A stretch of DNA of 64,000 nt from contig JAIPIH010000003.1 in assembly GCA_021734835.1 (NCBI GenBank), positions 144,918 to 208,917 on the forward strand, written 5' to 3'. A program made the position numbers and the translations under genes. The notes beneath the pieces were generated by a model that did no database searches, had not been told where the DNA came from, and was given only the letters and a program-made list of their open reading frames with translations. The stretch is from Candidatus Cloacimonadota bacterium (GTDB lineage: Bacteria; Cloacimonadota; Cloacimonadia; Cloacimonadales; TCS61). How positions within the stretch are numbered: the stretch's first letter is position 1; the number at the start of each line of letters is the position of its first letter. Shown piece by piece: positions 8,948 through 17,201 of this stretch.

Positions 8948-10051
8948 TCAATCAGAGCTTATCAGGGCGGAAACAACTTTCATGGAAGGGATTTCTTTCA
9001 GAACAAGATTGATCGCTGAGGTGATTGGAACTGCTAATATCATTCCTACAGGTCCCCACACCCAGTACCAGAAAATCAAGGAGATCAGAACTATTATTGG
9101 AGATAATTTAAGCCCGGTTCCCATAACCTTGGGTTCAACAAAATTTCCTATAGTCATCTGTATTGCTATGAGAGTAGTCGTGATAGCAATTAACTGCCAG
9201 CTAAATCCATACTGAACAAAACAGATTAAGATTGGAAAAGCTGAAGCTACGATAGAACCTATATTTGGGATATAATTTAATATAAATATTAGCAAACCGG
9301 ACATCACTACGAAATCTATACGGAAAATCGCTATAAAAAACATACTGACAAGTCCTGTAGCTAAACTAATAAGTGTTTTATTGATGACATAGGTCTTTAT
9401 TTGAGTTTCTATGTCATTAAGAAAACGACCGAAATGAAGTACACCATTTTCCGAGACGACTTTTTCCACACTTTTAAACATTCGAGATCTTTCAAGTAAA
9501 ATAAAAACCATGAAGGCAACTGTGAGGAGAAGTTTGATAAAGAAGTCTATAAAATTACCCATTGTACCGGAAACTATCTTGGATAATGATAATCGTTCGG
9601 CCATCTGTAACCAGTTTACTTTGTTTTGCAAATAAGATTTTACCTGTTCTGCTGGGATCTCAAATTTAGTAATATAACTACTGACCATTGAAGTTATTTG
9701 TTTTTCATACTTAGGAAAATCTGTGACAAAAGATGATACACTTGTGTAGATTACGGTTCCCAAAGCTGTGAATAAAAATAAAATAATAATAACTATCAAA
9801 ATGATGTTGATCATCAATGGTATTTTCCTTTTTTGTAAAAATCTGATAAATGGTTGAAACATAAATGACATAAATAAGGCAAAGGTAAGGGGAATAAATA
9901 TTGATTTCAACTCTTTTAAAAAAATAACTATAATTGCAAAGGCGATTATTCCCAGAAAAAATTTTATTGTATTAGACTCGCTGTGCCTATCATCGCTGAC
10001 TTTTTTCTCTTTTAACAAACTTTCGGTAATAATTTTATTTATGGATCCCAT
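8948..10051 (-). CDS. AI-2E/PerM family permease-like membrane protein
   Basis: 367 residues with around seven to eight predicted helices. Family signatures include the N-terminal paired helices ending in FALFMSFMFQPFIRFLQKRKIP, the C-terminal NYIPNIGSIVASAFP and FVEPKVMGTGLKLSP followed by WYWVWGPVGMILAVP. Members are inner-membrane proteins; a few have been linked to autoinducer-2 or Na+/H+ transport, but most have no known substrate. No quorum-sensing genes lie nearby, so no such role is claimed. It lies upstream of and nearly touches the DUF512 gene. Confidence 0.9.
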   Translation of the reverse strand: MGSINKIITESLLKEKKVSDDRHSESNTIKFFLGIIAFAIIVIFLKELKSIFIPLTFALFMSFMFQPFIRFLQKRKIPLMINIILIVIIILFLFTALGTVIYTSVSSFVTDFPKYEKQITSMVSSYITKFEIPAEQVKSYLQNKVNWLQMAERLSLSKIVSGTMGNFIDFFIKLLLTVAFMVFILLERSRMFKSVEKVVSENGVLHFGRFLNDIETQIKTYVINKTLISLATGLVSMFFIAIFRIDFVVMSGLLIFILNYIPNIGSIVASAFPILICFVQYGFSWQLIAITTTLIAIQMTIGNFVEPKVMGTGLKLSPIIVLISLIFWYWVWGPVGMILAVPITSAINLVLKEIPSMKVVSALISSD

Positions 10052-10176
10052 CTTATTTGCTTCCTTTTTAATAATTAACTAATGAAGCTAAATTAATATA
10101 CTTAAATACAATGACAAGGATTTTATCATTTTTTTTGATTTGATAGGATATTTAACATTAATAATCCAAATTTACA

Positions 10177-10206
10177 TAAAAAAAAGCATCCTCGAGGATG
10201 CTTTTT
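10177..10206 (-). terminator. Rho-independent terminator (palindromic)
   Basis: A perfect palindrome GCATCCTCGAGGATGC (10186-10201) is flanked by an A-run on the left and a T-run on the right. It lies 23 bases after the stop of the minus-strand outer-membrane protein gene and can fold on either strand. It separates that gene from the AI-2E-type permease gene downstream. Confidence 0.85.
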
Positions 10207-10228
10207 CTATATAATATTCGCAATCTTC

Positions 10229-11968
10229 TTAGAATAAGATCGTGAATGAAAGTCTAAGTTGTTTGTAGAAATCTGCACTGAAAAGATCAGTTTCTCCCGA
10301 TGAAGATCCTAAAAATCCCAGAAGATCAATCTGTAGATTTTGCGTGGGACGAAATCCTAAACCATAATAATAATCCGTTAAACTACTTGTAGTTTGTGTT
10401 TGCTCACTTGTAGAATTATAAGTGTTGTCTTCAATTTCAATTTCCACAGTACCGTCACCATAAATTGTCTCAGTTGTTGTGGGAGTAGCAGTTTTTATTT
10501 CTCTGGCGTCGTTTATAGTATGACAGATTGACCTGAAGATACTGCCAAAACGAATATCCCATTTTTGGTTTGTTGTGAATTTATATTCCAAACCTACGGG
10601 AACAACAAAGATCGAAGTGTATTGCTCGATTGTTCTGTCAGATTCAATTGAATATGATTCAGTTGTAATATAATCAGCAAATGTAGTTTCTTCATCGAGA
10701 ATTTCGTATTCATAACTATTTTCGAAATTTTCAGTAAAGTCAGTTTTTCTGCTTAAACTCTGATACTGATAATGTACACCAATCCCAAAATACACTTTTT
10801 CACTAAACGGGTAATTCAGTTTAGCCATAAATCCTAAATTAGTATTTGTTTGTGATCCGGAATCCTCCGTAGAAGTTGTTTCAGTATCTATTTCACGATA
10901 ATCAGTAAAGAGTGTATCCAGGCCATCAAAGTAATTTTCTGTATAAGAATCAATCGTTTCATCCAATTCTGTATAATCACTGGAACCAACCGATATTTCA
11001 CCACCAATTTTCCAATAACCTTCATTTTTTCTTGCTTCTGCTTTCACTATTGTTCTTCTGATCGAAGTTCCAAGAGCAATTTCATTTCCTTTTCTCTCTG
11101 TGCAATTATTATTTATGTTGTCAGTAATATTGTAATCTTCCAAAATAGTGATATCAATATCGTAATCATCTTCTTCTGAATAGTAATTAGTTAAGATATT
11201 ATTGGAATGATCAATATTCCTGAATTCTAAGTCACCACGTAGTTCAGATCCTCTGAAATCCAGCAGCATTATTGATGCCATAAGCTCCAAGTCGGAATTA
11301 TCTACACTATTTTCATACTCATCAAGTTCACTAATATGTAAATAATCGAAGTTATCTTCAATGTTGTTTTCTATATAATTCATGTTATAATCGTTGTTCA
11401 AGTTTGTAGAATTTGAATTGTAATGGGCTTTGAAACCGACGATAAATTTTTCCATATCAAAAGTATTATTAAGAGCCAGTTCCCATTGGTTTACTTTATC
11501 ATAATTTGATCTGTCCTGAGATATTTGCTGGAGTAGATCATAAATTCCATCTCCGGTAATATCATAATAACCAGTGAATTCATCACTCAAAAATCCATTC
11601 CCGAATAAGTCATTTAATCCATTCAAATCAGAATCAATCGCAATAGAATTTGCGACTTTTGTTTTTTGAAATTCGATAAAAAATGCAGTCCATAAATTTT
11701 CTACCAGCGGATTTTTTGTAGAATAACCTATTAGAAAAGTATTGCTGCTGTTATTTGCCAGGAATTCCTCGTTAGAACTAACTAAATTACTCAAGTTTGT
11801 ATAAAGTCTGCTGCCTGAAACAAATTTCAAATCAATGGGATCATATACCAAGTCGAGATCATCATCGATTACATTTCCCAAAGCTTGATTCCTAAAACTT
11901 GTTGGTTCTGAGTTCAGTAAACTCATGATAAAACAAAAAATAATTATTAATAAAAATATCTTCTTCAT
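10229..11968 (-). CDS. Predicted outer-membrane beta-barrel protein
   Basis: 579 residues with an N-terminal signal peptide (MKKIFLLIIIFCFIMSLLNS). The rest is rich in Asp, Asn, Ser, Thr and Tyr, with alternating hydrophobic and polar stretches, and ends in a hydrophobic strand terminating in phenylalanine plus two residues (LRLSFTILF). This pattern fits an outer-membrane barrel. Residues about 110-150 (DLNGLNDLFGNG, DITGDGIYDLL) contain Asp-rich calcium-loop-like turns. I do not recognise a named family. It follows the small lipoprotein gene at 12018-12404 on the same strand, separated by 49 bases, and the pair may work together at the outer membrane. Confidence 0.7.
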   Translation of the reverse strand: MKKIFLLIIIFCFIMSLLNSEPTSFRNQALGNVIDDDLDLVYDPIDLKFVSGSRLYTNLSNLVSSNEEFLANNSSNTFLIGYSTKNPLVENLWTAFFIEFQKTKVANSIAIDSDLNGLNDLFGNGFLSDEFTGYYDITGDGIYDLLQQISQDRSNYDKVNQWELALNNTFDMEKFIVGFKAHYNSNSTNLNNDYNMNYIENNIEDNFDYLHISELDEYENSVDNSDLELMASIMLLDFRGSELRGDLEFRNIDHSNNILTNYYSEEDDYDIDITILEDYNITDNINNNCTERKGNEIALGTSIRRTIVKAEARKNEGYWKIGGEISVGSSDYTELDETIDSYTENYFDGLDTLFTDYREIDTETTSTEDSGSQTNTNLGFMAKLNYPFSEKVYFGIGVHYQYQSLSRKTDFTENFENSYEYEILDEETTFADYITTESYSIESDRTIEQYTSIFVVPVGLEYKFTTNQKWDIRFGSIFRSICHTINDAREIKTATPTTTETIYGDGTVEIEIEDNTYNSTSEQTQTTSSLTDYYYGLGFRPTQNLQIDLLGFLGSSSGETDLFSADFYKQLRLSFTILF

Positions 11969-12017
11969 AATAAATCCTCCAAATTATTAGAATATAAAGT
12001 TAAAAAGTTATTAGAAA

Positions 12018-12404
12018 TCATGGTTCGATAATGATGTGCAAATGATTTGATTCTTGCGACATCTCTTCATAATACGTTTCTACATAATAAGTTACGTTCG
12101 TGCTATCCGTAAATTCATAAGTATCAAAATACTCAAAATAAATTGAATCAATGGCTGCGATCTGTAAAAATGTATTTTGATCAAATTGCCTATAGATACG
12201 AAATTCACTATCCTTTGGGGGGTTGTCATACCATTCGATCAGAATACTGTCACCCAATGATTGAACATTGGTTAACACAGGTGCATGCCCGTCCGGATCA
12301 TTCATTAATACTTGTTTTATCTCCAATGGATCTTTTTGAGAACACGACCCTAACATTGAGATGATGAAAATTATCAACAATAATAACCAGTAATTGTTCT
12401 TCAT
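12018..12404 (-). CDS. Small lipoprotein with an FN3-like domain
   Basis: 128 residues. A lipoprotein signal peptide ends in the lipobox LGSC with the lipidated cysteine at C21. The mature part (about 40-125) looks like a single fibronectin type III-like beta domain (APVLTNVQSLGDSILIEWYDNPP, FRIYRQFD, TYYVETYYEE). It should be anchored in the outer membrane or the periplasmic leaflet. It lies directly upstream of the predicted outer-membrane protein gene and is probably co-transcribed. No function can be read from the sequence. Confidence 0.75.
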   Translation of the reverse strand: MKNNYWLLLLIIFIISMLGSCSQKDPLEIKQVLMNDPDGHAPVLTNVQSLGDSILIEWYDNPPKDSEFRIYRQFDQNTFLQIAAIDSIYFEYFDTYEFTDSTNVTYYVETYYEEMSQESNHLHIIIEP

Positions 12405-12490
12405 TTTCGCCTCCTTACTAAGTTAACTGCCGGATATTCTTAATGTAAATTGCTTTTTGTCAATATTTTTGACAGTTTCAATTGTTTAAA

Positions 12491-12522
12491 ATAAAAAAAC
12501 ACCAGCTTTTTAAACTGGTGTT
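12491..12522 (-). terminator. Terminator after the PEPCK-like gene
   Basis: On the minus strand an AACACCAG/CTGGTGTT stem with a nine-base loop (12498-12522) is followed by a T-rich run. It lies 25 bases beyond the stop of the PEPCK-like gene, as expected for an intrinsic terminator. Confidence 0.85.
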
Positions 12523-12546
12523 AAACATTTTAGTAGGATAGAGTTA

Positions 12547-14277
12547 TCAGATATTTATTTCTAAGGATTTGATCAATTTCTGCAGAAGCTGCGGTTTTGT
12601 GGATAGATCAGAATTTTTGAGAAAATCTCTTCTCTGTTTGAACCTGCTTACAACGAGTTGTTTATAAGCTGTAATGTTCTGCCTTGAATGCGGATCGTAT
12701 GCTTTATAATATCCCGGGAGAATACGTTCTATCGATTCTTTTGTTGGGATCATTGCTCCGTCTAATAATTTCCAGTTTTCCCATTTCAGCTGATCTGTAA
12801 GTATAGCTGTTTGTATAGTGAGTGATGTTTTCAGCTTAATATCTTCCAGATCTTCCTCAGATGATTTCCAAAATGATGCTGAATTGAAACAATAACATTC
12901 AGCTCCATTCTCAACGACTTTATGAAAGGCTTCCACATCCTTCCAAAGTTCATAAACGCGGAACGGATTGGCAAAAGGTTCAAATACTAGTTTATTAAGT
13001 TCTTCTTCTTTTACATTCTCAGCTCGGTTCCTTTTAGTAACCAGCGCTGCCCCCATAGCAATAGCCAGATAATGGTCTTTAAGCTTTAGAATAGGAGGCA
13101 ATACTGAATCTTTCATAAGCCAGGCAAGGGCTTTTGGAAAACTGCAGCTGTTCACCCATTTACCCAGTAAATCCCTGTCAAAAAGTGCTCTTCCATTAGC
13201 TTGACGAATATCCAGTCCGATAGGGAGAATTTTTCCGTTAACATCCATTAACGAATGATTCATCAAAGATAGAGTATATTTCCAATCCGGATGCTCTATC
13301 TCTCTGCTGTCAGTTTTATCAAATAAAGAGGGTTCCCAAACACGGCAGATATTATTGTCGGTATCAATTTGAAAGGCGTCATCATGCAAAACAACTTTAG
13401 AAAATCCAACCGGCATTGAGCCTGCGTTATTTGCAGAATTCGTGTGAGATGATTTTCCGGTACCGGAAAGACCATAAAAGGCTATAGATCTTTTACCCAG
13501 CTTTTTGGCATCTTCATTTTCACAACCAGTAAAATCGATCTCTTTAATCCCGCCATGGCAGGCAGCCATTCTAAGACGCATACCGGAAGTCCAAGCTAAA
13601 GTAAGAGTTCCTTTTTTACGTTCACCAAAGTAACGCATGCCTAAATTGAAAATTACATTATGTTTTTCGTCTACTAAAGCTAACTGGGGTGAATTGATAT
13701 TACAGTAATAGGGATCATTGCAAGTCCAATCATTAAACGCGATAATAATGATATCCTGAATGGGAAGTTGTTTGCTGTGTTGATATTCTTTTTCTAAAAG
13801 TTCAAATGGCGTGAAATTTGCCAACCAATTAAATACATTCATTGCATCAGATCTGGTAGTTACAAAAGTACCTTTTATCATCAAATCATCATCCAGACCA
13901 ATTACAGCTTCGGCTTTGATTAAATCATTCTGTTCAAGCTGATAGGCAGCTTCTCTTATATCGCCTTCTACTTTCTTTTTTTCATCATCCCCTATTCGAT
14001 TGTAAAATACACGTGCTTTTGCAGTTCTGCCAATGATCTTACCATGACAATCATTTAGCACTTTTGCACCTTTTGGAAGCCCCATTTTTTTGGCAAAGGG
14101 AGGATAAATATCACGGTCAGTTTCTGAAATACCGGGTTGGGATAAAGCCATTTTATAAGCTTCTGAAATTGTAACCTTTTTTACTTTTGGATTGAGCATA
14201 ATTGTTTCAGCTACGACTCTGATTTTTGAACAATCTTTTAGATTTGTATAGTAATGATGGCTTGATCTACTTGCCAT
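12547..14277 (-). CDS. Phosphoenolpyruvate carboxykinase-like protein (ATP-type fold, divergent)
   Basis: 576 residues. The PEPCK-type P-loop GLSGTGKSS (around residue 270) and a downstream metal-binding pair VLHDDAF (around 295) fit the kinase-1a and kinase-2 elements of the PEP carboxykinase fold. KKGTLTLAW and AACHGG resemble the segment before the P-loop in that family. The protein would interconvert oxaloacetate plus nucleotide triphosphate and PEP plus CO2 in the cytoplasm. It is divergent: the kinase-2 region is followed by a WEPSLFDKTDSREIEHPD segment that differs from classical PckA, so a related PEPCK-fold kinase family (possibly the one called DUF4914) is an alternative. It has its own terminator and lies upstream of no co-oriented partner. 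Confidence 0.7.
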   Translation of the reverse strand: MASRSSHHYYTNLKDCSKIRVVAETIMLNPKVKKVTISEAYKMALSQPGISETDRDIYPPFAKKMGLPKGAKVLNDCHGKIIGRTAKARVFYNRIGDDEKKKVEGDIREAAYQLEQNDLIKAEAVIGLDDDLMIKGTFVTTRSDAMNVFNWLANFTPFELLEKEYQHSKQLPIQDIIIIAFNDWTCNDPYYCNINSPQLALVDEKHNVIFNLGMRYFGERKKGTLTLAWTSGMRLRMAACHGGIKEIDFTGCENEDAKKLGKRSIAFYGLSGTGKSSHTNSANNAGSMPVGFSKVVLHDDAFQIDTDNNICRVWEPSLFDKTDSREIEHPDWKYTLSLMNHSLMDVNGKILPIGLDIRQANGRALFDRDLLGKWVNSCSFPKALAWLMKDSVLPPILKLKDHYLAIAMGAALVTKRNRAENVKEEELNKLVFEPFANPFRVYELWKDVEAFHKVVENGAECYCFNSASFWKSSEEDLEDIKLKTSLTIQTAILTDQLKWENWKLLDGAMIPTKESIERILPGYYKAYDPHSRQNITAYKQLVVSRFKQRRDFLKNSDLSTKPQLLQKLIKSLEINI

Positions 14278-14320
14278 TTTCCCTCCAATTTATATTTTCT
14301 AAATCAATAAATTTTGATAT

Positions 14321-14346
14321 AAAAAAAAGCAGCTAATGCTGCTTTT
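14321..14346 (-). terminator. Terminator after rpmA
   Basis: A GCAGC-TAAT-GCTGC hairpin with AAAA/TTTT extensions lies 17 bases beyond the rpmA stop; on the minus strand it is followed by an uninterrupted T-run. It ends the RNase G-L21-L27 transcript. Confidence 0.85.
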
Positions 14347-14362
14347 ATAATACTTGGATTCT

Positions 14363-14623
14363 TTAACTTCTTTCCGGTAAAACGCTTACGAATTTACGTC
14401 CTGCCTTCTTGGTTTCATATTTAACAAAACCATCGATCAAGCTGAAAATTGTGTAGTCATTACCTATACCGACGTTAGATCCTTTATGTACCCTAGTTCC
14501 TCGTTGTCTAATGATAATACTGCCAGCATTTACTTTCTGACCACCATATTTTTTTACTCCGAGATATTGTGGGTTACTGTCTCTTCCATTTTTACTACTT
14601 CCAACACCTTTCTTATGTGCCAC
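14363..14623 (-). CDS. rpmA: 50S ribosomal protein L27
   Basis: 86 residues, normal length for L27, beginning [16 protein letters not shown] and containing [23 protein letters not shown], the conserved core. It sits near the peptidyl transferase centre of the large subunit. The short N-terminus without a cleavable extension is the usual Gram-negative form. It follows rplU by nine bases, the standard bacterial order, with the RNase G gene upstream. Confidence 0.97.
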   Translation of the reverse strand: MAHKKGVGSSKNGRDSNPQYLGVKKYGGQKVNAGSIIIRQRGTRVHKGSNVGIGNDYTIFSLIDGFVKYETKKAGRKFVSVLPERS

Positions 14624-14632
14624 GATACCCCC

Positions 14633-14947
14633 TTATTTTATAATATCTTTAATTTTAATTTCAGTATATTTTTGTCTGTGACCTTGTTTTTTCTCATAGC
14701 CTTTTCTTCTTTTTTTCTTGAAGATAATAACTTTCTTATCTTTAAAATGCTTTGTTACTTCAGCAACAACTTTGGCATTTTTAATAGTTGGGGTTCCGAT
14801 AATTGTATCCTCATCTGTCTTAAAAATCAATACTTTATCAATTTCAAAGTTTTTCCCAATTCCCATCTCACTTAAATAAGGAACTTTCACAGTCTTGTCC
14901 TTTTCGACACTGAACTGCGTCCCTTTAAAATCTACTATAGCGTACAT
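14633..14947 (-). CDS. rplU: 50S ribosomal protein L21
   Basis: 104 residues with the L21 hallmarks [25 protein letters not shown] at the start and [22 protein letters not shown] at the end. It binds 23S rRNA in the large subunit. It lies between the RNase G gene and rpmA, the common rplU-rpmA arrangement, and shares their orientation. Confidence 0.97.
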   Translation of the reverse strand: MYAIVDFKGTQFSVEKDKTVKVPYLSEMGIGKNFEIDKVLIFKTDEDTIIGTPTIKNAKVVAEVTKHFKDKKVIIFKKKRRKGYEKKQGHRQKYTEIKIKDIIK

Positions 14948-15020
14948 TTATTCTCCTAAAAAACTACTATTCATTATAAGAATATCTAAGAAATTTTGAC
15001 CAGTTTTCTTGTCAAGAATA

Positions 15021-16517
15021 TTATAAACTAACTTCCTGATTTGTAAATTCTTTATTTGTCTTGGTCGAAATGACTTTAAAAGTATCAAAATCTAACCTAC
15101 TATCAGTAACAAATTTTAGTTTATTTTCTATCTCAGCAAAGAAGTCAGGATTTTCATCAATGAACTTTTTTACATTTTTATGAACTTTGATCGTTAGATC
15201 TTCTTTTTTAATGAAATATCTGGCTCGTTTCAGCCATCTGGAGATCCTCACTGCAATTGAATCTCGAGACAAAAGGCGGCCTGTTCCATGACAATGAGGA
15301 CACTGTTCAGAATAGCTAAGAAGTAAACTGGGTCTTGTTCTTTTGCGCGAGATTTCTACTAAGCCGAGTGAGCTGAAGGGGAATACTTTATGTTTAGCGC
15401 GATCTCTCTTAAGAGATTTTTTCAGTTCTAAGTAAACTGCATCCCGATCTTTCTCATTTTTCATGTCTATGAAATCAATTACCATAATTCCACTGAGATC
15501 CCGTAATCGAATTTGCACGGCCGCTTCGACCGCAGCTTCCATATTTGTCTTGGTTATAGTTTGTTCATAGTTATTTTTTCCGGTAAAACTGCCAGTATTT
15601 ACATCTATTGCTACGAGTGCTTCCGTTTGCTGGATTGTTATGTTGCCGCCGCTTGGTAATGGCACACGTGACTTAAAGATGTTAGCGATCTCTTTTTCAA
15701 TACCATAAGCATTGAAAATTGGTGACTCCTCCTGATATAATTCAATCCGATTAATTAGTTCCGGAGCGATACCTTTTAATTTAGAAGTAACTCTGTTCTT
15801 CATTTTTTTATCATCAACTATCATACGATCTATAGAGGAATTAAAAATATCTCTCACCAGTGAATATGAAAGATCATTCTCATCATAAATACAAGATGGA
15901 GGTTTGGCACTCTTCGCTTGTTTATTTATAAGTTTCCATGTCCGTTCAATACCTACATATTCACGTCGGAAATCTTCTTCATTGATATTCTCCGTATCAG
16001 TTCTTACAATTATTCCAACGTTTTTACTTTTCACTTTCTTCAAGATTTTTTTTATTCTGGATCTTTCGTTGGATGATGAAATTTTTCTTGAAACGGCTAT
16101 CTTTTTTTCTCCGGGCATGAATACTAAAAATTTCCCCGGTATTGATAGTTTACAAGTTACACGTGCACCTTTTTTGTGGATTGGTTCTTTTTTAACTTGT
16201 ACTACTATTTCCTGTCCGGTGGAAAGCAATTTGCTAATATCAGATGATCTATGGCGAGCGATTATCTTTTTTTTTGTTTTGTTCAATACTTGCGGATCTA
16301 TGTCATTAAAATGCAGGAAAGCAGTTCGGGAAAGTCCTATATCTATAAATGCAGCTCCCATACCGGGAAGCACATTTTTGATAATGCCGACATAGATATT
16401 ACCAACTAAAATCTGATGTTCACTTTTCTCGGCGAAAAGCTCAACTAATCTATTATCTTCAAGTAAGGCAACTCGCTTCTCAAAGGGGCCGTAATTAACT
16501 ATTAATTCATTAAACAT
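15021..16517 (-). CDS. rng: Ribonuclease G/E family endoribonuclease
   Basis: 498 residues, close to RNase G length and without the long degradosome-scaffold tail of RNase E. An S1 RNA-binding region lies near residues 35-125 (GNIYVGIIKNVLPGMGAAFIDIG). The catalytic DNase I-like region includes ALVAIDVNTGSFTG and GIMVIDFIDM, whose aspartates bind the catalytic metal. The zinc-link CPHCHGTGR follows near residue 410. The enzyme processes rRNA and mRNA in the cytoplasm. It lies upstream of rplU-rpmA in the same orientation, a frequent linkage. Confidence 0.95.
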   Translation of the reverse strand: MFNELIVNYGPFEKRVALLEDNRLVELFAEKSEHQILVGNIYVGIIKNVLPGMGAAFIDIGLSRTAFLHFNDIDPQVLNKTKKKIIARHRSSDISKLLSTGQEIVVQVKKEPIHKKGARVTCKLSIPGKFLVFMPGEKKIAVSRKISSSNERSRIKKILKKVKSKNVGIIVRTDTENINEEDFRREYVGIERTWKLINKQAKSAKPPSCIYDENDLSYSLVRDIFNSSIDRMIVDDKKMKNRVTSKLKGIAPELINRIELYQEESPIFNAYGIEKEIANIFKSRVPLPSGGNITIQQTEALVAIDVNTGSFTGKNNYEQTITKTNMEAAVEAAVQIRLRDLSGIMVIDFIDMKNEKDRDAVYLELKKSLKRDRAKHKVFPFSSLGLVEISRKRTRPSLLLSYSEQCPHCHGTGRLLSRDSIAVRISRWLKRARYFIKKEDLTIKVHKNVKKFIDENPDFFAEIENKLKFVTDSRLDFDTFKVISTKTNKEFTNQEVSL

Positions 16518-16591
16518 ATTTTCTTAATTCTCCTGAATAATATAGCAAATGAAAGCATATTTCCGTCAAGTGATTTCTGATTATCTTTTCC

Positions 16592-16619
16592 TTGACATAC
16601 ATATGCTAAATAAAATTAT
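16592..16619 (+). promoter_or_regulatory. Probable sigma70-type promoter of the tRNA cluster
   Basis: A consensus -35 box TTGACA (16592-16597) is followed after 16 bases by AATTAT (16614-16619), a four-of-six match to the -10 consensus. The initiator tRNA starts 14 bases after it, so transcription would begin a few bases before the tRNA. No other gene starts here in this orientation. Confidence 0.55.
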
Positions 16620-16633
16620 TTGCACCCAATTGA

Positions 16634-16710
<77 letters not shown>

Positions 16711-16743
16711 TTTTTTTTGATCATTAAAATTTGAAATTGTAGT

Positions 16744-16820
16744 GGCGGCGTAGCTCAGTTGGTTAGAGCATCGGAATCATAATCCGAGTGTCCGGGGTTC
16801 AAGTCCCTGCGCCGCTACCA
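16744..16820 (+). tRNA. tRNA-Met (elongator, anticodon CAT)
   Basis: 77 bases with encoded CCA. Acceptor GGCGGCG pairs with CGCCGCT (one G-T). The anticodon stem TCGGA/TCCGA encloses ATCATAA. The overall sequence resembles elongator tRNA-Met; tRNA-Ile with a lysidine-modified CAT anticodon is the alternative and cannot be fully excluded by eye. Confidence 0.85.
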
Positions 16821-16831
16821 TTATCATAATT

Positions 16832-16908
16832 GCGCCAATAGCTCAGTTGGATAGAGCAACGGATTTCTAATCCGTAGGTCAGGGGTTCGAATCCCTTTTG
16901 GCGTGCCA
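16832..16908 (+). tRNA. tRNA-Arg (anticodon TCT)
   Basis: 77 bases with encoded CCA and discriminator G. Acceptor GCGCCAA pairs with TTGGCGT; anticodon stem ACGGA/TCCGT encloses TTTCTAA with anticodon TCT. D arm GCTCAGTTGGATAGAGC and T arm AGGGGTTCGAATCCCTT are complete. Confidence 0.95.
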
Positions 16909-16914
16909 TTTTGC

Positions 16915-16990
16915 GGTGGGTGTAGTTCAATGGTAGAGCACCGGATTGTGGTTCCGGGCGTTGTGGGTTCAAATCCCATCATCCACCCCA
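16915..16990 (+). tRNA. tRNA-His (anticodon GTG)
   Basis: Anticodon stem CCGGA/TCCGG encloses TTGTGGT with anticodon GTG. The acceptor GTGGGTG pairs with CATCCAC. An extra G at 16915 stands opposite the discriminator C, the G-1:C73 identity element specific to tRNA-His. CCA is encoded. Confidence 0.95.
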
Positions 16991-17000
16991 TATTTCTTTT

Positions 17001-17029
17001 GTCGTTCGAATTCGAACGACATTTTTTTT
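17001..17029 (+). terminator. Terminator of the tRNA cluster
   Basis: The perfect 20-base palindrome GTCGTTCGAATTCGAACGAC (17001-17020) is followed by an eight-base T-run. It lies ten bases after the tRNA-His CCA end and closes the four-tRNA transcript. Confidence 0.92.
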
Positions 17030-17110
17030 ATAACTGATAATTTACCCTAATCAATCTCAATTGTTAATGATTTATTTAATTAAGTTAAAATTAAGATGCT
17101 TAATAATTTC

Positions 17111-17141
17111 AATTGTCAGCGGGATAACAATTTATTTGACT
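17111..17141 (+). promoter_or_regulatory. Possible operator dyad and -35 element upstream of the CsgG-like operon
   Basis: AATTGT (17111-17116) and ACAATT (17127-17132) form an inverted repeat with a ten-base spacer. TTGACT (17136-17141), a five-of-six match to a -35 box, follows at once. No convincing -10 was found at the right distance. The arrangement about 60-90 bases before the start of the 17202 gene could be a regulated promoter. Confidence 0.3.
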
Positions 17142-17201
17142 TTTTATTGATCGTTTACTTATTTTGGATTTATTGAAACTTCTTAGCAGTATGGAGGTAT
17201 A

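Noticed and set aside
16744..16820. tRNA-Ile with lysidine-modified CAT anticodon
   Set aside because: The overall sequence, including the GGCGGCG acceptor and TCGGAATCATAATCCGA anticodon arm, fits elongator tRNA-Met better. The alternative remains possible at low probability.
17111..17132. A true E. coli lac operator or vector contamination
   Set aside because: One base is changed and one inserted relative to the lac operator. The surrounding sequence is native AT-rich chromosome between tRNA genes and an operon, and no lac genes or cloning sites are near.
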